Positions 28,566 to 37,563 of a DNA stretch of 64,000 nt are shown here, in pieces. The translations under genes and the position numbers were made by a program. Numbering within the stretch: position 1 is the first letter of the stretch; each line of letters begins with the position of its first letter. The notes beneath the pieces were generated by a model that worked only from the letters and a program-made list of their open reading frames with translations, searched no databases and was not told where the DNA came from. The DNA lies in NCBI RefSeq assembly GCF_022129235.1, contig NZ_JADQAI010000002.1, forward strand, positions 248,001-312,000, given 5' to 3'. Source of the DNA: Psychrobacter sp. Ps6. GTDB taxonomy: Bacteria; Pseudomonadota; Gammaproteobacteria; Pseudomonadales; Moraxellaceae.

Positions 28566-29456
28566 ATGAGTGATGAAATCAATTTGCAGACCTTTGCTGC
28601 GCTACCTGTCTCCAAGATAACAAAAAAGCCTGTGCTTCATTTTGCCCATGCCAATGGGATGCCAAGTGCTGTCTATGAGCCATTTTTTGCAGGATTGTCA
28701 GCATTTTTTACGATTGAATATATTGCCATGTTGGGTGATACGCCCGATTATCCAGTGGATAATCATTGGCACAGTCTGACACAGCAGGTGATCGATAGTG
28801 TAAAAACTGCCTGCGAGAAGCACGGCGTCACTCAGGTGGTCGGCGTGGGTCATTCACTTGGCGCCATGTGTACCTTACAGGCAGCGTACCGTGAGCCAAA
28901 GCTGTTTGCTCAAGCAGTGCTCATGGATCCGCCTTGGATTTATGGCAAAGTTAGCTTGTTGTGGCATTTGGCAAAGACAGTAGATAAATTGCCTCTCACG
29001 AATAAGCGTTTGATGGATAAATTGTCGCCAGCGGGTATCTCTAAGCATCGCCGTGATGTGTGGGATAGCCGAGCAGAAGCGTATGAAAAAATGCGGCATA
29101 AAGGATTTTTCAAAAACTTTAATGAGCGCAGCTTCCAAGGCTATATCGATCATGGTTTGCATGAGCGCGCGGATGGTAAGGTCACATTGGCCATTCCTAA
29201 AGCTAATGAAGTGGAAGTATTCCGTACCAATCCTTCTTGGTATTGGTTGGCACCGAATCGCGGCCCCAAAGTGCCTGTTACCTTGATTATCGGTCAAGAC
29301 AGTATTTTTTTAAAACGTCGGTTTCCCCAACAGATAAAGTCGCGCTTAGGTATCCCTTATGAGACTCATGAGGGTGGCCATATGTTCCCACTTGAGTACC
29401 CAGAGTCTGTAGCGCAGCAGGTACTCGAACTGATTAAGCAGCAGCTATCAAAATAA
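28566..29456 (+). CDS. Alpha/beta hydrolase
   Basis: A 296-residue alpha/beta-hydrolase fold protein with the nucleophile elbow GVGHSLGAMCT (Ser near residue 99), the oxyanion region FAHANGMPSAVYEPF, an acid candidate in LIIGQDSIFL and the catalytic His in EGGHMFPLEYP. No signal peptide. ATG at 28566. Substrate is not predictable. It lies 70 bases before a CPBP protease gene on the same strand and may share its transcript. Confidence 0.88.
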   Translation: MSDEINLQTFAALPVSKITKKPVLHFAHANGMPSAVYEPFFAGLSAFFTIEYIAMLGDTPDYPVDNHWHSLTQQVIDSVKTACEKHGVTQVVGVGHSLGAMCTLQAAYREPKLFAQAVLMDPPWIYGKVSLLWHLAKTVDKLPLTNKRLMDKLSPAGISKHRRDVWDSRAEAYEKMRHKGFFKNFNERSFQGYIDHGLHERADGKVTLAIPKANEVEVFRTNPSWYWLAPNRGPKVPVTLIIGQDSIFLKRRFPQQIKSRLGIPYETHEGGHMFPLEYPESVAQQVLELIKQQLSK

Positions 29457-29525
29457 AAGCAACGTATCGTTATGCAGACTTGTGTCTAACACAAGCTGAC
29501 CGTGTATTTTTTAAGTGACATATAT

Positions 29526-30320
29526 ATGCCAAAAAACGTGACAGCTTTACCGGACATCGCAACATCGCCTGAGCGTCCGCCATTATTTTCACGCGTTGGT
29601 GCATTTATGCTGACGGTAGGGATGGTGTTTGCGTTTTTTATCAGTCAATTGGTAGGCGTCTATATCGCTGGCAAGCTGGTATTACCTGCGACCAAAAATG
29701 CTTCGATGGGCGATATCTTCTTCTTTGGCAGTAACGATGGAACAGTCGTGAGCTTATCAATACTTATAGGCTGCGTGCTGCTGATGACAACCAGTGTTCT
29801 CATTATTCGTATAAGAGGCGGTGAATGGCGGCAGTATTTAGCATTAAAGCCGTTTTCATTTGCCGTAGGTATGGGCATGCTAGGATTGCTGTTGATATTT
29901 ATGATAGTCAGTCAGGCGCTGACCTATATGCTGGATATGACGCCGCTGGTATTTGTAGATCCGTTGTACCAGTCTGTTAGTTCAGTATGGCTGCTGGTAT
30001 TTGCAATGGTCGTGGTTGCACCTATTTACGAAGAAGTGGTCTTTCGTGGCATATTATGGTCAGCCATCGCAGAGCAGTTCAAGGCGCCGTTGTATCCAGC
30101 GCAGCGAGGTGCAATAGTGGCGAGTATCGTGACCAGTTTGATATTCGCCATTATCCATGTGCAGTATGGCATTTATGAAATCAGTACTATTGTGGTGTTG
30201 GCATTCATATTTTGTTATGCACGTATCAAGTCAGGGTCGCTATTACTGCCAATCGTACTGCATATCGTTAATAATGGCGCAGCGATGTGGCAGTATCTTG
30301 CGCATTATATCAGCATTTAG
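29526..30320 (+). CDS. CPBP-family intramembrane protease
   Basis: A 264-residue polytopic membrane protein with about seven helices and the three Abi/CPBP motifs: EEVVFRG near residue 174, FAIIHVQYG near residue 222 and HIVNNGAAM near residue 249, which form the glutamate/histidine metal site. Related proteins process prenylated or other membrane substrates or provide bacteriocin self-immunity. The ATG at 29526 was preferred over a GTG 8 codons upstream because AAGTGA lies before it. The stop touches the stop of the convergent dusA gene directly. Confidence 0.88.
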   Translation: MPKNVTALPDIATSPERPPLFSRVGAFMLTVGMVFAFFISQLVGVYIAGKLVLPATKNASMGDIFFFGSNDGTVVSLSILIGCVLLMTTSVLIIRIRGGEWRQYLALKPFSFAVGMGMLGLLLIFMIVSQALTYMLDMTPLVFVDPLYQSVSSVWLLVFAMVVVAPIYEEVVFRGILWSAIAEQFKAPLYPAQRGAIVASIVTSLIFAIIHVQYGIYEISTIVVLAFIFCYARIKSGSLLLPIVLHIVNNGAAMWQYLAHYISI

Positions 30321-31304
30321 CTATGCGTCAGGATTTAACGATAACACTTCATCGGCTGCTCGTTTAATGTCATCGAGCGTTAGCTGAGGTTTACCGCTCA
30401 ATGCTTGCCGCCATTTGCGTGCCCCCATCAACCCTTGAAATAATCCTAGATAATGTCGTGTCATCGTGGGTAGCGCTTCGCCTTTGGCGATTTGTGCTTG
30501 TAGATAAGGGTAGAGCTGCTCTAGGATCTCTGAGCGCTTAGGTATCGCTTCGGGTGCTGCCTCGTTCCATAAGCTATTCGCTTCTGCTAGTAAATACGGG
30601 TTATGATAAAACGCCCGACCAATCATCACGCCATCGATATGTTGCAGGTGCATTTTGATGTCTTCAATGGTATCGATACCACCATTGATCTCAATGTCGA
30701 GTTCAGGAAAGTCTTGTTTTAGACGATAAACATCCTCGTAGCGTAGCGGTGGTATCTCGCGGTTTTGCTTGGGACTCAGCCCTTGTAGCCATGCGGTACG
30801 TGCATGAACGATAAAACGCGTACAGCCGGCTGCTGCAACTGTCTGCACAAAATCCACCATAAACTCGTAACTGTCAAAATCATCGATGCCGATACGGTGT
30901 TTGACCGTCACAGGAATATCGACTGCAGCTTGCATGTGCTTGACCAAGTCAGCAACAGTCTGAGGCTCTGCCATCAAACAGGCACCTATCTTATTATGCT
31001 GTACGCGATCAGAAGGACAACCAACATTGATATTGACTTCATCATAGCCGTATTGCTGAGCAAATTCGGCGCATTGTGTCATCTCACTGATATCTGCCCC
31101 GCCAAGCTGCAACACCAGTGGATGCTCAAGTGTGTCAAAGCGTAGGTGCCGTGCGCGGTTACCGTGTATCAACGCACCAGTGCTAATCATTTCGGTATAC
31201 AGGTACGTGTGCGGGTTAAATAGTCGCGCAAAGTAACGATAGTCTGTCGTTGTCCAATCGATCATTGGCGCAACTGAGAGGCGTTTGTTGGTCATATCAA
31301 CCAT
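30321..31304 (-). CDS. dusA: tRNA-dihydrouridine(20/20a) synthase DusA
   Basis: A 327-residue FMN enzyme that reduces uridine to dihydrouridine in the tRNA D-loop. Family marks: SVAPMIDWTTTDYRYFAR at the N-terminus, the catalytic Cys in NVGCPSDRVQ, KHRIGIDD, INGGIDT and GVMIGRAFYHNPYLLAE. The DusA subtype fits the MTRHYLGLFQG block. Start ATG at 31304; an ATG three codons later is equally possible. It is convergent with the CPBP gene with zero spacing. Confidence 0.95.
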   Translation of the reverse strand: MVDMTNKRLSVAPMIDWTTTDYRYFARLFNPHTYLYTEMISTGALIHGNRARHLRFDTLEHPLVLQLGGADISEMTQCAEFAQQYGYDEVNINVGCPSDRVQHNKIGACLMAEPQTVADLVKHMQAAVDIPVTVKHRIGIDDFDSYEFMVDFVQTVAAAGCTRFIVHARTAWLQGLSPKQNREIPPLRYEDVYRLKQDFPELDIEINGGIDTIEDIKMHLQHIDGVMIGRAFYHNPYLLAEANSLWNEAAPEAIPKRSEILEQLYPYLQAQIAKGEALPTMTRHYLGLFQGLMGARKWRQALSGKPQLTLDDIKRAADEVLSLNPDA

Positions 31305-31344
31305 GATTGTTAAGCCTTAATATTTGTGTCTGAAATAAATGGAT

Positions 31345-31378
31345 AAGGTGCAATGGACGAGACGACCCATTGCACCTT
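31345..31378 (-). terminator. 12-base hairpin after the MHS transporter
   Basis: Perfect arms AAGGTGCAATGG / CCATTGCACCTT around a 10-base loop, downstream of the transporter stop at 31414 and upstream of dusA. T-runs are weak, so it may work as an RNA stabiliser or as a protein-binding palindrome. Confidence 0.5.
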
Positions 31379-31413
31379 AATTGTTAATCTTTATGAGAAT
31401 ATTGATCAGTTGA

Positions 31414-32718
31414 TTACAAGATTACGTGGTCAATTTTTTTGATTTCAGGCAGATTGTAAAAATATAGCCCCATAATGATACCGATAAAGCCAATAAATGC
31501 AATGTATAACGCTGGCGAGAAACTGATGAGTGTCGTCGCATAACCAAGTCCAAAAGGTATTAGCACACCAGTCATGACTTGCGTGACATTATTGCAAATA
31601 GCAACGCCTGTGAGACGAACGTTGGTCGGAAACAACTCTATGAGGATGCCAGGTATTATACCGACGACGCCTGCACAGAAGCCCAAAAGTGCATACATGA
31701 TTAAGATATAGTCACCACCTGCTTGCAAATGGTAAAAGAAGGCCAACATTTGAGCGATAAGTAAAATAGAACCAGTCACTAGAATTTTGCCAAAGTTGTC
31801 ATGATTAGAAATAAGGCCGTAGAATATACAACCAAAAATCATAAAGATAATGCCCAGACTATGAGAAAAATTAAACAAGTCAGTATCTATAGCAAAGTTT
31901 ATTTCTATTAAATCAGGCAACATCAGAATAACGACAGAGGTGATACTAGAGATGATTAATGTCAGTACCATACCGACAAATATAGAATGCTTGCAGTGTT
32001 TGAATAGTATAGTGAGCGGTTTGCGTACATCAGTGCCAATTTGGGGCTTGTCCAACGCCAGAAAAAAGGGTGTCTCTCCAACGAGTCGCCACACCAATAA
32101 CGGTAAAAAGCTTAATACAGCGGCAACCAAAAATGGCAAACGCCAGCCGTAGTCGGTCAATTGATCCGTCGTCATAATACTAGAAAGCCACATAAAAAAC
32201 GCGTTAGAAAACAGCACCCCTACTAAAAAGCTGGCAGTCACATAGCTACAGGCGACTGACAGATACTGCCGAGGGACATGCTCTGCTACAAATACCCAGG
32301 ATAAAGGAACATAGAGACCGTATGCCATACCCTGTATTATTCTTAACACAATAAACAAAGCAGGAGCAAGCGCACCCCACTGTGCATAAGTGGGCAAAAA
32401 GGCCATTGCCAGCAGACTGAGTGCAGTGACAACTATCGCAATCAATAGGACTGGTTTTCGACCGTTTATATCGCCGTAACGCCCAAAGAGAATACCTCCG
32501 ATTGGCCGTGCCAAATAACCGATAACAAACAATCCCATTCCTTGCAGCTTAGCAACCGTAGGATCGGTGTTAGCAGGGAAGATGGCAGCTGAGACAATAT
32601 CTGCAATGTACAAATAAATCAAAAAATCAAAAAAGATTACAGCGCTGATAAAGCTGATAAACATCACGACGTTTTTGTCTTTAGCAGACATCAAGTCATA
32701 TTTAGAACGAGTCGGCAT
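31414..32718 (-). CDS. MFS transporter, metabolite:H+ symporter (MHS) type
   Basis: A 434-residue 12-helix transporter. The signature GYLARPIGGILFGRYGDINGRKP near residue 67 is the MHS (ProP/KgtP/ShiA-like) form of the MFS loop 2-3 motif, and GETPFFL near residue 214 is a second MHS mark. MHS proteins import organic acids or osmolytes with protons. The substrate cannot be assigned, and no catabolic genes adjoin it. The helix 5 region and the GVVGIIPGILIELFPTNVRLTGVAI block are intact. ATG at 32718 with a weak ribosome site. Confidence 0.88.
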   Translation of the reverse strand: MPTRSKYDLMSAKDKNVVMFISFISAVIFFDFLIYLYIADIVSAAIFPANTDPTVAKLQGMGLFVIGYLARPIGGILFGRYGDINGRKPVLLIAIVVTALSLLAMAFLPTYAQWGALAPALFIVLRIIQGMAYGLYVPLSWVFVAEHVPRQYLSVACSYVTASFLVGVLFSNAFFMWLSSIMTTDQLTDYGWRLPFLVAAVLSFLPLLVWRLVGETPFFLALDKPQIGTDVRKPLTILFKHCKHSIFVGMVLTLIISSITSVVILMLPDLIEINFAIDTDLFNFSHSLGIIFMIFGCIFYGLISNHDNFGKILVTGSILLIAQMLAFFYHLQAGGDYILIMYALLGFCAGVVGIIPGILIELFPTNVRLTGVAICNNVTQVMTGVLIPFGLGYATTLISFSPALYIAFIGFIGIIMGLYFYNLPEIKKIDHVIL

Positions 32719-32941
32719 AATAGATCACGCATCCACGGAGTAAAGTGGTCATTAAGACGATCATCGTTTAGACAACCGCACACAATAAAAACAGGCAAAT
32801 CAATGCATAGAGATAATGATTTGCCGAAAAAATAAACTTAGAGATTTATACTAAAGACTTCGATGACAAGATGCTGATCTAACAGTGATTAGACGGTGTA
32901 TCCTGAATGTTTAAGCATTGATAAGTAACAGGTTTCACACG

Positions 32942-34585
32942 TTATAGCAGCCAATCAATGGGTAACCATGACATGATGGTCAGCCAAACATGGTCACTCA
33001 TGTCAACGCGTGGCTCTGAGTCATAGACAACTTCTTTACCGTCTTCCATGGTATGCCACTCCAAGCTACCGTTGTCTAGCAGCTTAACTTCATAGGCTTG
33101 GTTTAACAGATCATCACTCAGTGCCCCGTGCAGCTGTCTTGCCAACTCATCATCATTGATGATGACACCCATTTCAGTATTGATATTGGCAGAGCGAGGG
33201 TCAACATTATAGGAGCCGATAAACACTTGGTAATCGTCTACCGCAAACGTTTTTGCATGTAAGCTGGTTGATGACTGACTACGCGCTCGCCAGAGCTTAT
33301 TATCACGTTTTTCTTCAGCTGCTGTTGATTTTAGCTCATATATTTTTACGCCTGACCGCAGCAGACTAGGACGCCATTGGCTATAACCAGAATGAACAGC
33401 GGTCACGTCGGTCGCATCAAATGAGTTGGTCAATATTTTGATATCAACGCCAGATTCGGCTAGCTTGACCAAAGTATCGACCCCATCTTTGGTCGGGACA
33501 AAATAAGACGAGATGATGGTCAGTTTTTTGGTTGGGCTACCGAGTAACGTACGCAGTTGATGCACCAAGTTGGTCTCAGATGAGACGCTTTTGGACAGCT
33601 TGCCAACATCGTCACTCAAAAATTGCATGTCTGTCCAACGAAAAGGCACGCGTTTGTTGATCAGATCAGTGTCTATCGTCGAGTCTTTGATGGCGGCTTT
33701 ATAGACCGTCAAGCTACTGCCTTCGTTGTTTTCCTCATCTATACCCAGCTTGTCTAATGCCTTTAAGAAATCAGGCGTGACATCGTCATCAAATTTGGCT
33801 AAAGTTTCGATGTCAAACGACAGCGGCGATGACCAATAACTGGCAAAGCTATTATCAATGTCTGCGACGACTTTACCAATCAGCAAAACATCCAAATCCG
33901 CAAACTGGCTGCTTTGATCGTTACTTAGGTACTCATTACCGATATTACGTCCACCGATAATGGTAATCTGTTTATCAAACGTCATGCTTTTATTGTGCAT
34001 ACGGCGATTGATACGCGGTAAACCAGTGACGTAATTCAATGTTGAAAACTTACGATGCATCAACGGATTGATGATACGCACCGCGATATTAGGGTGGCTC
34101 GCAAAACGTAATAGGTGCTGATCAAACTTTGCACTGTTATTGAAATCATCCAACAACAAACGCACGATCACACCGCGCTCAGCGGCTTCCCACAAGTCTT
34201 TTAGTAGCAGTTGGCCAGCCTGATCATTGTGCCAAATATAATATTGCGCATCGATATTGCGCGTGGCCATACCCGTTAAAATACTACGGGCGGCAAACGC
34301 ATTTGCCCCAGTGACGATCGGATGATAGCCTGACAAATCAGGGTGAATTTCATTTTGTGCACTAACAGCGGCCACTAGGTCGGTGTTGCTGACTCCAGCC
34401 GCTGTTTCTTGTTCAATCTTTGGTATGTCTTCTTGTTGGTATAAAGCATTGACTCGCGCTGATAGCGCTTGGCTCTCAGGTAGATGCGGCTGTTTGGGTA
34501 GGCTCTGGCAAGCGCTCAGACCTAAAGTCAGCCCAAGTGTCAGACTGAGCGATAAGCTGCTTGGTTCTATACTGAACATCGACAT
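32942..34585 (-). CDS. Phospholipase D-family lipoprotein (cardiolipin synthase-like)
   Basis: A 547-residue protein with a lipoprotein signal (LTLGLTLGLSACQS, lipobox Cys near residue 26) and two HKD motifs: HNKSMTFDKQ followed by GGRNIG, and HAKTFAVDDYQ followed by GSYNVDPRS. The pattern matches ClsC/YmdC-like proteins, which transfer phosphatidyl groups, rather than ClsA, which has N-terminal membrane helices. It acts at the membrane, probably from the periplasm. ATG at 34585 has AAGG upstream; a second ATG two codons later is possible. It is monocistronic. No YmdB-like partner is near, so the exact reaction is open. Confidence 0.85.
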   Translation of the reverse strand: MSMFSIEPSSLSLSLTLGLTLGLSACQSLPKQPHLPESQALSARVNALYQQEDIPKIEQETAAGVSNTDLVAAVSAQNEIHPDLSGYHPIVTGANAFAARSILTGMATRNIDAQYYIWHNDQAGQLLLKDLWEAAERGVIVRLLLDDFNNSAKFDQHLLRFASHPNIAVRIINPLMHRKFSTLNYVTGLPRINRRMHNKSMTFDKQITIIGGRNIGNEYLSNDQSSQFADLDVLLIGKVVADIDNSFASYWSSPLSFDIETLAKFDDDVTPDFLKALDKLGIDEENNEGSSLTVYKAAIKDSTIDTDLINKRVPFRWTDMQFLSDDVGKLSKSVSSETNLVHQLRTLLGSPTKKLTIISSYFVPTKDGVDTLVKLAESGVDIKILTNSFDATDVTAVHSGYSQWRPSLLRSGVKIYELKSTAAEEKRDNKLWRARSQSSTSLHAKTFAVDDYQVFIGSYNVDPRSANINTEMGVIINDDELARQLHGALSDDLLNQAYEVKLLDNGSLEWHTMEDGKEVVYDSEPRVDMSDHVWLTIMSWLPIDWLL

Positions 34586-35041
34586 AACGAATTTACCTTA
34601 ATGAGCCTAAATATACTGATAAATAAAATGCATGGATAAGTAATTTGCTGAAATCGTTCATCTATTTTTAAGGATGATAGCATTGATTGGACGGTCTATA
34701 AAAATATCACCAATGGCAAAATCTAAATCGTCGCTAAGCTTAGCAGCTGTTGCGATATCTGCCTATTATAAATACGTTATTTTTGTTAGATTTAGCGCAT
34801 GAAATCATTGTTTTTTAAGTAGTGTTTAATTATATATGTGGCATATTTTAAGCAGTAGAATTGCCACATCTTTGGTATTCGAAAATAATATTTAGTGGCC
34901 ATTTGAAACCAGATGTGCGGAATAAGTCGACATGATATGATAACGCTGATGAATTCGATCGATAATCAGAAGAATAAGCAGTCATTTTATTTCAATTAAA
35001 AGATCAACCAATAACATATTAACCAAAGTAACGGAACGTTT
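34586..35041. other. Gap upstream of metZ
   Basis: A 456-base AT-rich spacer between the divergent PLD gene and metZ. It must contain promoters for both. I see no riboswitch-like core (no SAM aptamer), no repeat and no reading frame that looks coding. Confidence 0.5.
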
Positions 35042-36316
35042 ATGAGTCAGTCGCAAAACCATGATGAGAGCAGTTTGAACAAGTTAGATCCAAACTGGCG
35101 CAACGATGCCTTAGATTTAGGGCTTGATTATGGCATGCAGACCATCGCAGTGCGGGCAGGTCAACACCGTACAGACGAAGGCGAGCATTCAGAGCCTATT
35201 TTTACCACCAGCTCTTACGTTTATCGTTCAGCCGCTGATGCTGCTGCTCATTTTGACGGTACAAAAACAGGAAACGTTTACTCTCGTCATACCAACCCAA
35301 GTGTACGTACTTTTGAGCGTCGTCTCGCCGCGCTAGAAAACGGTGAACGCGCGGTTGCAACGGCCTCTGGTATGGGCGCTATTTTGACCATGTGCTTGGC
35401 ATATCTAAAAGCGGGCGACCATTTGCTCGCGGCCAACCAGTTATTCGGCTCATCTATTGGTCTGTTTAACAACTATATGGCCAAATTTGGCGTTGAAGTC
35501 AGCTACGTTGATTGCTTCGACAATGAGGCATGGGCCAATGCAGTTCAACCAAATACCAAGGTGATCTATTGCGAAAGCCCAAGTAATCCACTTGCGCAGA
35601 TTTGCGATATCGGTTATTTGAGCGAGCTGTGCAAAGCCAATGATATATTACTTGTCGTCGATAATTGCTTTGCCACGCCAGCATTGCAGCGCCCTCTAGA
35701 TTTGGGTGCCGATGTCGTTATTCATTCTGCGACCAAATATTTGGATGGTCAGGGTCGTGTACTCGGTGGGGCGTTGGTTGGTAGTGACAAACTCATGCAA
35801 GAAGCGTTTACGGTAGTACGTTCAGGCGGTATCAGCATGAGTCCGTTTAATGCTTGGGTATTTACCAAGGGGCTTGAAACGCTCAAATTACGTATGCAAG
35901 CGCATTGCCAAAATGCCAATCAAGTCGCAGAATTTTTGGCCAATCACCCTAACGTTAGTACGGTGCATTTCTCCGGCCTAAGTGATCATCCTGCGCACGA
36001 ACTTGCCACCCGCCAACATCATATGAAAGACGGTTACGGTGCGATCATGGGCTTTGAAGTCAAAGCATCTGATAGCCTTAATACCAAAGAAGCGGCTTGG
36101 CATGTGATTGACTCGACTCAAATGGTCTCTATCACCAATAATTTGGGCGATGCTAAAACCACGATTACGCATCCTGCGACGACCACACATTTCCGTCTCA
36201 CCCCTGAGGCTCGTGCTGAAGCTGGCGTTAAAGACGGTCTGATTCGTCTATCAGTTGGTTTGGAAGATGTCGAAGATATTATCAAAGATTTGGCGCGTGG
36301 TTTAGACAGTTTGTAA
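35042..36316 (+). CDS. metZ: O-succinylhomoserine sulfhydrylase
   Basis: A 424-residue PLP enzyme of the Cys/Met metabolism family. It makes homocysteine from O-succinylhomoserine and sulfide, the direct sulfhydrylation route of methionine synthesis typical of Pseudomonas relatives. Visible: SRHTNPSVRTFERRLAALE, ASGMGAI, YCESPSNPLAQI, the PLP-lysine in HSATKYLDGQGRVLGG, and the C-terminal RLSVGLEDVEDI. ATG at 35042 has ACGGAACG before it. Confusion with O-acetylhomoserine sulfhydrylase or cystathionine gamma-synthase is possible; HSATKYLDGQGR and the length favour MetZ. Confidence 0.88.
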   Translation: MSQSQNHDESSLNKLDPNWRNDALDLGLDYGMQTIAVRAGQHRTDEGEHSEPIFTTSSYVYRSAADAAAHFDGTKTGNVYSRHTNPSVRTFERRLAALENGERAVATASGMGAILTMCLAYLKAGDHLLAANQLFGSSIGLFNNYMAKFGVEVSYVDCFDNEAWANAVQPNTKVIYCESPSNPLAQICDIGYLSELCKANDILLVVDNCFATPALQRPLDLGADVVIHSATKYLDGQGRVLGGALVGSDKLMQEAFTVVRSGGISMSPFNAWVFTKGLETLKLRMQAHCQNANQVAEFLANHPNVSTVHFSGLSDHPAHELATRQHHMKDGYGAIMGFEVKASDSLNTKEAAWHVIDSTQMVSITNNLGDAKTTITHPATTTHFRLTPEARAEAGVKDGLIRLSVGLEDVEDIIKDLARGLDSL

Positions 36317-36331
36317 AGATAGCGGTATAAT
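36303..36331 (+). promoter_or_regulatory. Promoter of ybaB
   Basis: TAGACA (36303-36308) and TATAAT (36326-36331) with 17 bases between them, a near-perfect sigma-70 promoter. The -35 lies inside the last codons of metZ, and ybaB starts 66 bases after the -10. Confidence 0.7.
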
Positions 36332-36396
36332 GCCGTCAGTATTTTATTTTAAACTTTAAATTATCCCATCTATTATTATAAGACAAAGAGGTAACT

Positions 36397-36726
36397 ATGA
36401 ATATTCAAGCATTGATGCAACAAGCACAAACCATGCAAAAGAAAGTAGAAGCAAACGTTGAAAATGCTAAGAAAGAGCTTGCGAACAAAGAAGTGCAAGC
36501 AGAAGCGGGCAGTGGTCTGGTTAAAGTCACCATGACTGGTCGCCATGTGGTCAAGCGTTTGACCATTGATCCAAGCTTGCTAGAAGATGAGCCAGATATG
36601 ATCGAAGATCTTATCGCTGCGGCTATCAATGATGCGGTGCGTCAAGCGGATGAGCTATACGAAGAAACCATGGCTGGCGCGACCTCAGGCATGGGTCTGC
36701 CACCAGGCATGCAAGGCATGTTCTAA
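36397..36726 (+). CDS. YbaB/EbfC nucleoid-associated protein
   Basis: A 109-residue dimeric DNA-binding protein of the YbaB family. The N-terminal coiled region ([22 protein letters not shown]), the middle [22 protein letters not shown] and the Met/Gly-rich C-terminus match E. coli YbaB (109). ATG at 36397 has AAGAGGTAAC upstream. It precedes recR as in many bacteria. A hairpin separates the two. Confidence 0.95.
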   Translation: MNIQALMQQAQTMQKKVEANVENAKKELANKEVQAEAGSGLVKVTMTGRHVVKRLTIDPSLLEDEPDMIEDLIAAAINDAVRQADELYEETMAGATSGMGLPPGMQGMF

Positions 36727-36751
36727 GCATTAAATACTTTAGACTGAAGAC

Positions 36752-36791
36752 AAAAATGGGGTTGTTATCGACACGATACGACCCCATTTTT
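36752..36791 (+). terminator. Hairpin between ybaB and recR
   Basis: 11-base arms AAAAATGGGGT / ACCCCATTTTT with an 18-base loop and a TTTTT tail. It would weaken read-through into recR, whose start lies 43 bases later. Confidence 0.7.
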
Positions 36792-36833
36792 ATAGCTACG
36801 ATTTATAAATTCAGTTAATTAAAGGAAGCTACT

Positions 36834-37427
36834 TTGCTTACAGCCAAATTTGATCAGCTGGTCAAACAGCTGCGTATATTGCCAGGCGTCGGTCAAAAAA
36901 GTGCCCAACGAATGGCGCTACATTTGCTTAGTAAAAAACGTCCGCAGGGCATGGCGCTTGCCCAAGCACTAGATGAAGCCATGCGCGATATTGTTGAATG
37001 TCAGCGCTGTCATAGCTATAGTGATGAAGCGGTGTGTCCTCTATGCCAAGACCCTAGGCGTGATGATGGGTTGTTGTGTGTGGTCGAGACAGCGGCAGAT
37101 GTGATGGCTATCGAGCAAACCGCAGGATATCGTGGTCGCTATTTTGTGCTTGGCGGACATTTATCCCCGATTGATGGAATCAGTGCAGATGACTTAAATA
37201 TTGATCAGCTGGTATGGCGAGTCAAGCAAGAGCCTGTTGAAGAGATTATACTGGCAACAGGTACGACGGTTGAAGGACAGACCACCGCACATTTTATTAG
37301 CGAGGCCGTCAGTCGTCATGTCAATAAAGTCACACGTTTGGCACAAGGGGTACCGATGGGCGGCGAGCTTGAGTATCTAGATAGTATGACGCTGGGTCAA
37401 GCCATGCAAAATCGCTCTTTTTTATAA
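36834..37427 (+). CDS. recR: Recombination mediator RecR
   Basis: A 197-residue DNA repair protein that loads RecA with RecO/RecF. The N-terminal HhH region ([19 protein letters not shown]), the C4 zinc finger ([16 protein letters not shown]) and the Toprim domain ([27 protein letters not shown]) are all present. The start is TTG at 36834: AAAGGAAG lies 6 bases before it and homologues begin here, while the next ATG is internal. Confidence 0.96.
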   Translation: MLTAKFDQLVKQLRILPGVGQKSAQRMALHLLSKKRPQGMALAQALDEAMRDIVECQRCHSYSDEAVCPLCQDPRRDDGLLCVVETAADVMAIEQTAGYRGRYFVLGGHLSPIDGISADDLNIDQLVWRVKQEPVEEIILATGTTVEGQTTAHFISEAVSRHVNKVTRLAQGVPMGGELEYLDSMTLGQAMQNRSFL

Positions 37428-37563
37428 GGTTTTGATTGCATCAAAGTCTTGCTCCTTTCATTCTATGAAATTGTTATAATTGCTTTATTATTGTTCTCCT
37501 TTTTAATTTTATTAAGACGCAGTATCGCGTTTTATTTTCTCCTATTTATGCAGGTATCTGCCC

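Noticed and set aside
34586..35041. SAM-type riboswitch ahead of metZ
   Set aside because: I searched for aptamer-like conserved pieces and saw none; the spacer shows no suitable stem structure.
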